Shown: piece by piece, positions 33,890 to 45,295 of the stretch
How the letters are laid out: each line of letters starts with the position of its first letter
Position numbering within the stretch: position 1 is the first letter of the stretch
Assembly: GCA_903813345.2 (NCBI GenBank)
Contig: CAIIXF020000012.1
Span: forward strand, 35,506,528-35,570,527
Length of the DNA stretch: 64,000 nucleotides
From: Owenia fusiformis
Taxonomy: Eukaryota > Annelida > Polychaeta > Sabellida > Oweniidae
Reading direction: 5' to 3'
Translations under genes and position numbers: made by a program
Notes under the pieces: model-generated
Database searches by the model: none
What the model was told of the DNA's origin: nothing
Seen by the model: the letters and a program-made list of their open reading frames with translations, nothing else

Positions 33890-36330
33890 TGCATTAAACG
33901 TATCAGTCATTTGGCCACATTCACCAAAAATGCAATGAATGCATTTCTTCAGTTATAATTTTCACACAAGTACTTTATAAAAACTGTTTATTTTAATCAC
34001 ATTGACTGCATAAGCTCATCAGTCATTCGGTTACACCAAACATGCAATGAATGCATTTTCACAATTACAGTTTTACAATTTTCCCACAAGGTACATTATG
34101 CTTATTTTATTCAAAACAGTTCATTTTACTAGTACATTATTTGACTGCATTAGCTCATCGGTCATTTGACCACATTCACCAAAATGTAATGAATGCATTT
34201 CTACAATTACAGTTTTACAATTTTCCCACAAGGTACATTATGCTTATTTTATTCAAAACAGTTCATTTTACTAGTACATTATTTGACTGCATAAGCTCAT
34301 CAGTCATTTGGCCACATTCACCAAAAATGAATTGAATGCATTTCCACTATAACAGTGTTACAATTTTCACACAAGGTACATTATACTTATTTTATACAAA
34401 ACAAATCATTTTACAAGTACATTATTTGACTGCAAAAGCTCATCAGTCATTTGGCCACACTCACCAAAATGCAATGAATGCATTTCCACTATAACAGTGT
34501 TACAATTTTCACACAAGGTACATTATACTTATTTTATTCAAAACAGTTCATTTTACTAGTACATTATTTGACTGCATAAGCTCATCAGTCATTTGGCCAC
34601 ATTCACCAAAATGCAATGAATGCATTTCCACAATTACAGTTTTACAATTTTCCCACAAGGTACATTATGCTTATTTTTATTCAAAACAGTTCATTTTACT
34701 AGTACATAATTTGACTGCATAAGCTCATCAGTCATTTGGCCACATTCACCAAAATGCAATGGATGCATTTCTACAATTACAGTGTTACAATTTTCACACA
34801 AGGTACATTATGCTTATTTTATACAAAACAGTTTAATTTACTAGTACATCATTTGACTGCATCAGCTCATCAGTCATTTGGCCACATTCACCAACATGTA
34901 ATGAATGCATTTCTACAATTACAGTGTAACAATTTTCACACAAGGTACATTATACTTATTTTATACAAAACAAATCATTTTACAAGTACATTATTTGACT
35001 GCATATGCTCATCAGTCATTTGGCCACATTCACCAAAAATGAATTAAATGCATTTTTACAATTACAGTGTTACAAATTTCACACGTGGTTAATTATACTT
35101 ATTTTATACAAAACAAATCATTTTACAAGTACATTATTTGACTGCATATGCTCATCAGTCATTTGGCCACATTCACCAAAAATGAATTGAATGCATTATT
35201 ACAATTACAGTGTTACAAATTTCACATGTGGTAAATTATACTTATTTTATACAAAACAGTTCATATTACTAGTACATTGTTTGACTGCATAAGCTCATCA
35301 GTCATTTGGCCACATTCACCAAAATGCAATGGATGCATTACTACAATTACGATGTTACAATTTTCACACAAGGTACATTATACTTATTTTATACAAAACA
35401 GTTCATTTTACTAGTACATTATTTAACTGCATAAGCTCATCAGTCATTTGTCCACATTCACCAAAAATGAATTGAATGCATTTTACAATTACAGTGTTAC
35501 AATTTTCATACAAGGTACATTATACTTATTTTATACAAAACAGTTCATTTTACTAGTACATTATTTGACTGCATTAAGCTCATCAGTCATTTGGCCACAT
35601 TCATAAAAATGCAATGAATGCATCTCTACAATTAGTATAACAATTTTCACACAAATTACATTATATTTACTTCATTTAAACTGTTTATTTTACTAAATAC
35701 GGGGTTCTCACTAGGATTTTAGACTCCAGAGATTCTGTGGAGTCTTCTAATGTCTTAAAACCCTCTTGCTCCAGAGTGTAATAGCTTTTCCGGAGTCTAA
35801 AGTCTAATTTTACATTTTTGTCACATTCTTTGCTGTAAAACTCTCGAGAAAATACATAAAACTGGATACAAACAAGGAATAGGAAGTCAGACACCTTTTA
35901 GAAATAAATATTGGGATAAGAATAGCATGATAATCTTAAGAAGTATGTTTAAAAGTATACTAATAGGATATCTTTGATCTCACATGGGGAGAAGTAGTCG
36001 CGATACCCCTAAAAAAGTAGTCACAATACTGCTAAAAATTTACAGTCTAAAAATTTCCTGGTGAGAACCCTCAAATAGCACATCGTTTATTGGCATTAAG
36101 CATATCAGTCAATTGGCCACATTTACCAAAATGCAATGGATGAATCTCTACAATTAGTGCTACAATTTTCATTCAAATTACATTATATTTACTGTATCTA
36201 TAGAAACTGTTTATTTACTAAAAAGCACATCATTTGGCTGCTTAAGCTTATCAGTCATTTTACTAAAATTTACTGAAATGCAATAAACGCATTGCTAAAA
36301 TTAGTGTAACAATTTTCACACAATTCAGAA
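33890..36330. repeat. 142-bp satellite array (copy A)
   Basis: About 14 units with a period near 142 bp, each with TTTGACTGCATAAGCTCATC, AGTCATTTGGCCACATTCAC, ATGCAATGAATGCATTT, TTTCACACAAGGTACATTAT and ACTAGTACATTA. Interrupted at 35700-36072 by a MITE. Frames such as 34051-34335 are read-throughs of the repeat, not genes. Confidence 0.9.
35700..36072. mobile_element. hAT-like MITE with GGGTTCTCAC ends (copy A)
   Basis: Left end GGGTTCTCACTAGGATTTTA, right end on the minus strand GGGTTCTCACCAGGAAATTT; both sides abut AAATA. Present at the same place in copy B (54828-55190), so it inserted before the duplication. No transposase. Confidence 0.7.
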
Positions 36331-37345
36331 TGCTCCTTCACATGGAACAATATTACAATTTTGAAGGCTAAGACATAACTTCAAATAGCTTTTTAATGTT
36401 TGAGTAATAACAAATAAGGTCAAAATGTATTCTAGTTGTGCTATACTATTACTCATGTGTGGTGTTATATGTACAGTATATGATGCCACAGTTAAGTTTC
36501 CATATAATTGTCAACTGAGGGTGAAGCCTTTCAACTTGATGCCAGTACCCTCTTGCCATTGTCCCCCTCCCAATCAACTCATTTGTTTGCAATGTATACT
36601 TTATATCTACTGTACTGATGTCAGTGTGCGTGTTTTGTAAGTTGATACTTTTGATTGCCAATTGTCAAAATACTTGTTATGTGTAATACTGAGAGTTCAT
36701 AATGTCATATATGAATTTCCAGAAAATGCAGTATGCCTAATCTGTGAAGAAAACTGAGTCCAGCAGAAGATTTAACAACTCTTTCAAGATGGTTGCCAAG
36801 ATTCTTTCGTCTTCAATAAACCTTCGATTTCAGCTAAGCTAAGCTGAATCTTGATTCCAAAAGTTTCGCCATGTGATTTTAATAAAACTACGATTATATT
36901 CAGCCACAAATGAATGCCCAAACACCTGTGATATAAAGAGTATTTTAAAGAAAACAGCATCACTTAGAATTACTCTAACTGCAGTTGATAATCTTTGTCA
37001 TCATAATGTCATCATCAACTTCAGTTGAAGTCATTCTAGGTGAAGCCATTTTCTTAAAAATTCTCCAATATCGCGGTTGTTTCAGCATTTATTTGTGGTT
37101 ATTACCATCGTAGCTTTATTTATTTGCATGGCGAAACATTTGGAATCCAGATTCAACTTAGTTTAGCTGAAATCGGAGGTTAATCGAAAACGAAGGAATT
37201 TGGGCAACCATCTTGAATGAAGCTAACTGCAGTTAGGGTCATCCAGCTGTGGAACAGTGAACACAAAGTTCATTTACAGGTCCATTCCATGAAGATCAGT
37301 CCAGGTAAGATATTTACTGAATATGATTAAGTTGATTTAAATAAT
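36331..37345. other. No gene recognised (copy A)
   Basis: AT-rich; the open frame at 36425-36640 has no known domain and its copy B equivalent is broken by an insertion at 55690, which argues against coding. AACTTCAGTTGAAGT-type and GCTAAGCTAAGC-type small palindromes occur between 36800 and 37200. Confidence 0.5.
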
Positions 37346-37350
37346 CACTA

Positions 37351-37882
37351 GGGCAGATCATTTGTACTGAAAGGAGTGTTTTCAGTACAAATATGTACTG
37401 AAAAATGTACTAGTTTTGTTTCAGTACAAATTTAAGTATATTTTTGTACTGAAAAATGCACTGAATTTTTTTCAGTATATTTTTCAGTACAAATTCATGT
37501 ACTGAAAAATAAACTGAATTTTAAGTACAAATTTAAGTATAAATATGTACTGAAAAATGTACTGAATTTTAAGGACAAATTTAAGTGCAAAAATATACTG
37601 AAAAATGCACTGAAAATTTAAGGATAAATTTAAGTACAAATATATACTGAAAAATGTACTGAAATGCAAATACTTAAGTGCAAAAGTCAGTATAAAAATG
37701 TACTGAAAAATATACTGAAATTTAAGGATAATTTTAAGTATAGATATATGCAATGAGAAATATTTGTGCCCAATAATGGAAATAAGAGAAAACGTAAATG
37801 TAAGGCATACTTTATGAACTCTAAATCACTCAAAAAGTTCTTAGAATGGTGAAAAAGTGCATGATTTTAAAAGAATTTTTGG

Positions 37883-37937
<55 letters not shown>

Positions 37938-39339
37938 CGCTTGGACCCCTGAACCCCCCCCCCCCCCCCTATTACATTATGAAATTATTTTGGATGCTTC
38001 CTTTACAGCAGCCTTTAACCAAACTTAAAAGAGTCTCTCTGTAATCAGGTTTGTTTTGCCTTGTCAAAACATTTTGTTTTGTTAGTGGATTAATAAAGTT
38101 TCTTTAGACATATCCTTTAAAGCAGACTCTAATCAAACTGGAGAGGCTAGGTTTACTGTAATCAAGTGATTTCCTTTTTAGAAGTTATGTTTATGGATTT
38201 ATTAAAAACGGCCTAAATCACTCAAAAAGTTCTTAGAATGGTGAAAAAGTGCATGATTTTAAAAGAATTTTTGGCAGCAGGGGGGATCGCTTGGACCCCT
38301 GAACCCCCCCCCCCCCCAGGAATGCTATTACATTATGAAATTATTTTGGATGCTTCCTTTACAGCAGACTTAAACCAAACTTAAAAGAGTCTCTCTGTAA
38401 TCAGGTTTGTTTTGCCTTGTCAAAATATTTTGTTTTGTTAATGGATTAATAAAGTTTCTTTAGACACATCCTTTAAAGCAGACTCTAATCAAACTGGAGA
38501 GGCTAGGTTTACTGTAATCAAGTGTTTTCCTTTTAATAAGTTATGTTTTTGGATTTAATTATTTAAGACGCATCCTGTAATAATATCTGATTGCATTTTC
38601 TCCATCAATAAATTTCTTTTTAGCCCGATCAAACCTATCAAATATAATGCATATATAAGGGTTATGTACTGGGAGGTTTTGGATACCCATATTTCCTGAG
38701 GGATAAACCCTTTATTTAAAACTGATCGTACATAACATGTGTATTCCATACCTTTTGAGGTTTCTAGATACATTCTACCTTATTAAGTTCTAAAATTCAA
38801 GGTACACATTTTCTCAGTCTTAAAAATAAGTTTTTCATGAGATTTTCACTCATATTGCTTGAGCAAATTAATTAATTGATATCAAAATTAAAATATATAA
38901 CATGAACATAGAACCTCATTTGTTCGAGTATAGCAAAATCCATGGTATAGATGTCAAAGTCAAGAAGATGTCATAATTCAAAATCTAAGTATATTTTTCA
39001 GTATAAATTTACACTTAGATATGCCCTTAAATTTCAGTATATTTTTCAGTACATATTTGCACTTAAAATCACACTTAAATTTCAGTATATTTTTTAGTAC
39101 ATATTTGCACTTAAAATCACACTTAAAATTCAGTATATTTTTCAGTATAAATATATACTGAAAAATGTACTTAAAATTTCAGTACATTTTTCAGTACATA
39201 TTTGTACTGAAATTTGCACTGAAATTTTAAGTATATTTTTCAGTACATATTTATACTGAAAAATATACTTAAAAATTTAGTACATTTTTCAGTACATATT
39301 TGTACTGAAAACGCTCCTTTCAGTACAAATACTCTGCCC
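37351..39339. mobile_element. 2 kb AGTACA-rich fold-back element (copy A)
   Basis: Ends GGGCAGA and TCTGCCC flanked by TA on both sides; the subterminal regions (37370-37740 and 39000-39330) are inverted arrays of AGTACAAATATGTACTGAAA-type units. The interior has a 375-bp tandem duplication (37835 and 38215) with long G and C homopolymers, and no transposase. Also present in copy B at 56581-58526. Confidence 0.7.
37885..37935 (+). repeat. 51-nt G homopolymer
   Basis: An uninterrupted run of 51 G followed 20 bases later by a C run. The matching place in copy B has 14 G. Likely to form G-quadruplex or hairpin structures and prone to slippage or sequencing error; the frame 37846-38028 spanning it is an artefact. 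Confidence 0.9.
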
Positions 39340-39698
39340 TAGTGAACACTTGTAGTTTTATAAGGAATAGAATGACAAGTTGTATTGATCCATTCAGTCA
39401 ATGGTTAAGTTCACATAAAGAAGAGAGGTCAAATAAAAAGATGAAGGACTTGCTAAGTATCTGCCTAGACAAGTTTTTGACAAAATAAAGGATAAATATC
39501 ACAAGATGTCATTGAAAAGGATTGGCAGTCAAGTAGCTAACTTGTAGAAAATACCTTTTTTCATGCTCCAAATCACTGCAACACTATCAGAGTAGGTCCA
39601 GTTAAAGTTCCTAGTGAGCGAGGTAAAAATATATGAAGCTAACAAAGTAAGTATACATTAATGAAATGATGCATTTTCAGGCATGTAGTAAGGCTTTA

Positions 39699-39936
39699 TT
39701 AACTCATTGCTGGCCAAAGCTATTTTTGAGGTTTTATGCCATTGTGAAGTCAATGACAATATATCTCAATTGCACCAACCATGGTCCCCTAGTGACACTT
39801 ACAATATTTTGTAAGATTATTGGTATAGATGGTGTGCCATACATGATTGAACAGCACCCTGAGATATCTACGGTTGGTTAGATGCAATTATGACGTCATA
39901 GATGAAATATTTCGAGGTTTGTCAGCAATGAGTTAA
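39699..39936. mobile_element. MITE with TTAA target duplication (copy A)
   Basis: TTAA then CTCATTGCTGGC at the left; GTCAGCAATGAG then TTAA at the right. The TTAA duplication fits piggyBac or Kolobok-type elements. The 71-codon frame across it, the same in both copies, lies inside the MITE. Confidence 0.75.
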
Positions 39937-40350
39937 CCAAATGATTTCTTGTTTAATTGACAAGTGACACCATGCAGTATGTTAGCATTGACGATATCCA
40001 ATAATGCTCACCTTTTTTACATTAATGTTTAAGGGAATATACTGTGAAAAATGTACATCGGTATACTGTGACAGTGAAGTACTTTAAATACATAGAAATG
40101 AAGGAATATAATTATATGATGTATAAACCACTGTCGAAGCTAATATACAGTTGCCAGGTTGCGTGATTTACAGAGTATGTCCAAAATTTAGAAAGGGGGT
40201 CTGAGTTTGGGTGGATATGGGGGAAAATAGGACAAAGAGACAATAAAATATCCTTATGCCAAACTAGGCAGACTGCAAGAGAATTCATACATGTGTGTTA
40301 TAAATTGTTTAAGGTAGATTCTTTCTATGTCACTTTTTTCTTTTAGTTCC

Positions 40351-43300
40351 TCATATATTTCTCTTCTCCTCTGTCAGTCTGATCCAATGGTCTAAATTCT
40401 GAATATCAGGATGATCATTATTTGAATGTACCTGCTTGAATATGACAAGGCTCTTATTGTAGTAGTTCATTGCTACTTTATATTCCCCCATAGCATAATA
40501 TACAATACCAATATTGGCCAATGAGTTAGCAGTGCTAGTGTGAGGATGATCACCATGAATCAGTTTCTTCATGGTCAGACTCTCTTCATGGTATTTTATA
40601 GACTTGTTATAGTCTCCTTTAGATTGATATGCAGTACCAATATTATTTAATGAATTTGCTATATCAGTGTGAGGGTGATCACCATGAATCAGCTTCCTCA
40701 TGTTCAGACTCTCTTCATGGTATTTTATAGACTTGTTATAGTCTCCCTTAAATTGATATGCAGTACCAATATTATTTAATGACTTTGCTATATCAGTGTG
40801 AGGATGATCACCATGAATCAGCTTCCTCATGGTCAGACTCTCTTCATGGTATTTTATAGACTTGTTATAGTCTCCCTTAAATTGATATGCAGTACCAATA
40901 TTATTTAATGAGTCTGCTATGTCAGTGTGAGGGTGATCACCATGAATCAGCTTCTTCATGCTCAGACTCTCTTCATGGTATTTTATAGACTTGTTATAGT
41001 CTCCTTTATCTTGATATGCATTACCAATATTATTTAATGAGGCTGTTATGTCAGTGTGAGGATGATCACCATGAATTAGCTTCATCATGGTCAGACTCTC
41101 TTCATGGTATTTTATAGACTTGTTATAGTCTCCTTTAGATTGATATGCATTACCAATATTATTTAATGAATTTGCTATATCAGTGTGAGGATGATCACAA
41201 TGAATCAGCTTCTTCATGGTCAGACTCTCTTTATGGTATTTTATAGACTTGTTATAGTCTCCTTTAGATTGATATGCATTACCAATATTATTTAATGAAT
41301 TCGCTATATCAGTGTGAGGATGATCACCATGAATTAGCTTCTTCATGGTCAGACTCTCTTCATGGTATTTTATAGACTTGTTATGGTCTCCTTTAGATTG
41401 ATATGCAGAGCCAATATTATTTAATGATTTTGCTATATCAGTGTGAGGATGATCACCATGAATTAGCTTCTTCATGGTCAGACTCTCCTCATGGTATTTT
41501 ATAGACTTGTTAGTGTCTCCTTTAGATTGATATGCATTACCAATATTATTTAATGACTTTGCTATATCAGTGTGAGGATGGTCACCATAAATCAGCTTCA
41601 TCATGGTCAGACTCTCTTTATGGTTTTGTATAGATCTGTTGTAGTCACCTTTAGAGTCATATGCAGTGCCGTTGAGGGATAATGAGTTTGCTAACCTTAT
41701 GTTGTGATGGTCCCCATACAATTGCTTCAACAGTATCATACTTTCATTGATGTATTTTATTGCTATATTATACTTTCCTTGTGATAGATACACACTGGCT
41801 ATGTTGTATTTCACATCACTTAGCTCGATTTCATGACCTTTTGTTGTGAGTGATAAGATTCTTCCCTCTTCTTGTTTAAATATTTCAATTGCACTGTTAC
41901 AGAAATTCATGTTTTCATACAGCTCAGCTTTTGTTCTGTAACTTGTATCTATACCTTTGTTTATATTCAAGAGTTCTATCTATTTTTAGATGTTGCAGAA
42001 ATTCTGACCAAGGTATAAATGTAGTGAAGAATCTGAATATTGCTGTGTAATCCCGAACAGAAATCATGTTTGAATAATCAACTACGTTCCCTTTTGTTTC
42101 AATGTTTGATCTTATAATGAATGATATGAGATCCTGTTGTTCATCATACCTGCCATAGACAAGATGGCGCATGTTAGTAACTATACAAGTCATTACTTGT
42201 AAATCTTTCATTGCTCGCTCAGTGAGGATTTTCCTTTGATGTAATTCCTCAAGTATATCAAGTGGGGAAAATGACTGACAGTTATGCAAAAGCTTTAATA
42301 TGTTAATTGAGATTGTTGCAAATCTGTATATAGTGTGTTTTGTGTGTATTTGTTTACTAAGTGACTCTGGCGCAAGAGGATTTTTAATGTAGTTCTCTAA
42401 ATCCTCTGCTAGTGTTTCCAGCCCACGTTCCCTGCCTATTGATATATTTGGGTTATTGGCAGAAGGTGATGCTAGTATTGTGTGAACCTTGTTATTGTAT
42501 TGTTCCCAGAGAGCGTGGTCTCCTTTTATAAGGGTGGATGTGAGAAGGACATCACTGAGATGGTACCCTTCCTTGATGGACACATCTTCTTGCTGACACT
42601 GAGCCATCTCTTCAACAGTCATTATCAGTTCTAGACCTGTACATTTGTTAGGATTTTGTGTTGATTGCCTACCAAATGGTGTCTTGCTTGCTTTTGGTTG
42701 GGTACCATCAAAGCTCAGACCTCTCTTTGTGATTGTGTCATAAAAGTCATTGTTTTTCAAATGTTTAGGGAGTTTGTCATTAAAATCATTAAGAACTGGG
42801 ATGTCAAGATTGTTTATCAATGTCTCCCCAAGATTTATTATCTTCATGTGGAAATAATGCACAAGAGTTCTGAATTCTTGCTTTATTTCTTTGATTTCAT
42901 TCTCTGTTTTGTCACCTGGGTCATACAGAATGGCTGACTCAAGATCTGACCAGGCCGTTGCCTCTTTTCGAGCCAGCGATCCTAGACCCAAAATCGCATA
43001 CTTGCACTTTGGTGCCCCAAGGACTGATATGCAATCATCAAGCATTGTGTTATAAAGAGATATAATGAACTCTACCAGTTTATCATGATAAGCTTTGCTA
43101 TGAGCAATTGTTTCATCTTCATTTTCATTAGTCATTTCAGATGTGACACTATCAATTTTCATATCATTAATATGAATAGCATTAACAGTCTCATTGGAAT
43201 ATTTCCTTAATTTCTCAATTTCATCTTTGTATTTCTTTGTACAGCTCAACACAGATTCAGTGTTTTCTTTACATACAGTTTTCAGAAAGTCGGTCTCTAT

Positions 43301-43557
43301 TTGTTGCAGTTGTTGGTTTATATAGTCAACATTACAATGACTATCTGAGTTTGTTATCTGATCCTTTGCAATCCGTTGTTTCGCAGAATTAAAGAGTGCT
43401 GCAGCCCAATTAAAGTGCCAACCATCTGATGTTTCTTTCCCTAGTTCTGCATATTCATTTCCAAGCTTACACATCAGTTCAGCTTGCTTAGTCAGCTCTC
43501 CATCCTTATTGCATGCTACAATCTGATGGCCCAACTCATGCATGGCATCTGTAGCCT
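40351..43557 (-). CDS. NTase-TPR protein, copy A, exon 2 (frameshifted)
   Basis: Long exon starting at an acceptor (CATTTTAG|AGGCTAC) in phase 1/2. Domains in order: helical region with LGHQIVACNKDGEL; a nucleotidyltransferase fold with GLGSLARKEATAWSDLES, where GS and D-x-E are the expected NTase positions; a helical domain with LTSTLIKGD resembling the DUF294/GlnD-type accessory region; then 11 TPRs of 42 residues of the kinesin-light-chain/nephrocystin type (SLNNIGNAYQSKGDYNKSIK). Relative to copy B two bases are missing near 41951-41954 (CTATACC against CTATATACC), which shifts frame exactly between the NTase part and the TPRs. The frames 43576-41924 and 41970-40351 are the two pieces. 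Either a recent pseudogene, two separate products, or a sequencing error. Ligand and substrate unknown; the family's role is inferred. Confidence 0.85.
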
Positions 43558-43577
43558 CTAAAATGAACAGATACAAG

Positions 43578-44400
43578 TTTATAATTTGTTTCTGTTACCT
43601 CTAAAATAACAAATACAAGTACTTCAATGGCATCTGTGACCTCTAAAATAACCAAATACAAGTACTTCAATGGCATCTATAACCTCCAAAATAACGAAAT
43701 AGAAGTACTTCAATGGCATCTATAACCTCTAAAATAACGAAATACAAGTACTTCAATGGCATCTGTAACCTCTAAAATAACCAAATACAAGTATACTTAT
43801 GGCATCTTTGACCTCTGAAAGAACCAAATACAAGTATACTTATGGCATCTGTGACCTCTGAAATAACCAAATACAAGTACACTTATTGCATCTGTAACCT
43901 CTAAAATAACCAAATACAAGTATACTTATGGCATCTTTGACCTCTGAAAGAACCAAATACAAGTATACTTATGGCATCTGTGACCTCTGAAATAACCAAA
44001 TACAAGTACACTTATTGCATCTGTAACCTCTAAAATAACCAAATACAAGTATACTTATGGCATCTATAACCTCTAAAATAACCAAATACAAGTATACTTA
44101 TGGCATCTGTGACCTCTAAAATAACCAAATACAAGTATACTTATATCATCTGTTACCTCTAAAATAACCAAATACAAGTATACTTATGGCATCTTTGACC
44201 TCTAAAATAACCAAATACAAGTATACTTATGGCATTTGTGATACAAGTATACTTATGGCATCTTTGACCTCCAAAATAACCAAATACAAGTATACTTATG
44301 GCATTTGTGATACAAATATACTTATGGCATCTATGACCTCTAAAATAACCAAATACAAGTATACTTATGGCATCTGTGACCTCTAAAATAATTCAATTCA
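43578..44400 (-). repeat. 43-bp minisatellite built from the NTase-TPR splice acceptor (copy A)
   Basis: About 19 units in the intron between exons 1 and 2. On the minus strand each reads GGTTATTTTAG then AGGTCACAGATGCCATAAG; the true junction reads TTCATTTTAG then AGGCTACAGATGCCATG. The unit therefore contains the end of the intron and the first 15 or so bases of exon 2. Frames such as 44186-44386 are artefacts. Confidence 0.9.
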
Positions 44401-44455
44401 AGTATGTCACTTCATATGTGGACTCAACACTGTAATAAATCAATTGTATCTAGAG

Positions 44456-44650
44456 GCTCTCTAAAACAGTAAAGTTCAAACAAATCAATCATATATGTGT
44501 TTTCTTGAACAATCAAATTCAAACAAATCAATGGTATATGTGTCTTCTTGAACAATCAAATTCAAACAAATCAATCGTATATGTGTCTTCTTGAACAATC
44601 AAATTCAAACAAATCAATGGTTTATGTGTCTTCTTGAAAAATCAAATACA
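44456..44650. repeat. 43-bp minisatellite next to exon 1
   Basis: About four units of CTTGAACAATCAAATTCAAA plus CAAATCAATGGTATATGTGTCTT, unrelated in sequence to the neighbouring array but of the same length. It lies in the same intron, directly downstream of the exon 1 donor. Confidence 0.8.
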
Positions 44651-44673
44651 AGTTTATCAGTAAATCTCTTTAC

Positions 44674-44845
44674 CTAGTGGGTTTGGCCCTGGGTTGGTTT
44701 CAATCCCAGCTCTCATCAAAAGTTGTTGTATCAATCGTAAGGAGACAGGGCTGTTTCTGTATGCTGAGGGGTCTCTGTTTTCCGAGTGTCCTCGATGGAT
44801 AAACATCCCTATGGCTCCGCGCCACTGTTGTGTCGAAATACCCAT
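44674..44845 (-). CDS. NTase-TPR gene copy A, exon 1 with 2A-like motif
   Basis: Fifty-seven codons plus one base, from an ATG that follows an in-frame TGA by one codon. It encodes QWRGAIGMFIHRG, then SLRLIQQLLMRAGIETNPGP and NPL, ending at a CTAG|GTAAAG donor in phase 1. Exon 2 begins AG|GCT, so the join gives an intact Glu codon and reads NPL-EATDAM. The IETNPGP end matches the 2A consensus D(V/I)ExNPGP except that D is replaced by G. 2A sequences make ribosomes skip the Gly-Pro bond; related motifs are known from CR1-type retrotransposons and from NLR genes of sea urchin. Here it would release a leader of about 53 residues or, if not used, leave a fused N-terminus. The splice join is inferred, not observed. 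Confidence 0.7.
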
Positions 44846-45295
44846 GATTCAGAGTCTCCTCTCCAAATAGAATATGTCAGCTTGGCATTATAATCATATG
44901 GTTGAAAGTCCCTTTATGGTTCTGGGCTGAGTCACTGTTTTGACAATTGTTGTGATGTATTACCCATGCTTCAGTTGAATTGCCTCAACTACAAGTAGAA
45001 TGTGTTAATATGAGAATTATTTTAGTTTTGTAGTCAAATCATGCCCTCATAGCAATTCAGATAATAAAGTTACATTTTGACTTGATATTCAATCGAGTTT
45101 ACTTTTAAAGTTTCGTTTTGCCTTGTCACTCCGGATACCATACAAAATACTAATCTAAGTAGTCTCAAACCCTGGGCAAACTAGTCTTATAGTACACTAG
45201 TGTTATTCAATTTCATACTGCTATATAGCTGAATAAATGGTGCCATATATCCTGACAATAAATGAAAGTCTATAGGCCTAGAATAGTCTACACTG
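44846..45295. other. Upstream region of NTase-TPR copy A
   Basis: No ORF. 5' flank of the minus-strand gene; no TATA box convincing enough to call. Confidence 0.4.

Larger units (their letters stand above)
31140..44400. repeat. Segmental duplication, copy A
   Basis: Collinear with copy B (about 47128-64000) through the dispersed motif, noncoding exon-like blocks, 92-bp minisatellite, 142-bp satellite, hAT-like MITE, AGTACA fold-back, TTAA MITE and NTase-TPR gene. Long noncoding stretches (36.7-37.3, 39.4-40.3 kb) differ from copy B by under 1% by eye. Copy A lacks the LINE, the 51829-52427 element, the 50710-51128 MITE, most of the 35-bp array and a roughly 100-bp stretch at 55690-55795. The two copies could also be allelic haplotypes wrongly joined in assembly. 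Confidence 0.9.

Noticed and set aside
34051-35190. Frames of 94, 103 and 61 codons with repeated HFTSTLFDC-type peptides
   Set aside because: Read-through of the 142-bp satellite, which is not a multiple of three and is noncoding in both copies.
37846-38028. Poly-glycine protein
   Set aside because: Translation of a 51-base G run; copy B lacks the frame.
39666-39881. 71-codon frame identical in both duplicates (also 58853-59068)
   Set aside because: It overlaps a MITE with TTAA duplication; identity reflects recent duplication, not coding constraint.
42665-42937. Plus-strand 90-codon frame (also 61854-62126)
   Set aside because: Antisense shadow of the NTase-TPR coding exon.
43578-44400. 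CRISPR-like array
   Set aside because: Units abut directly without unique spacers, and the DNA is eukaryotic; it is a minisatellite.
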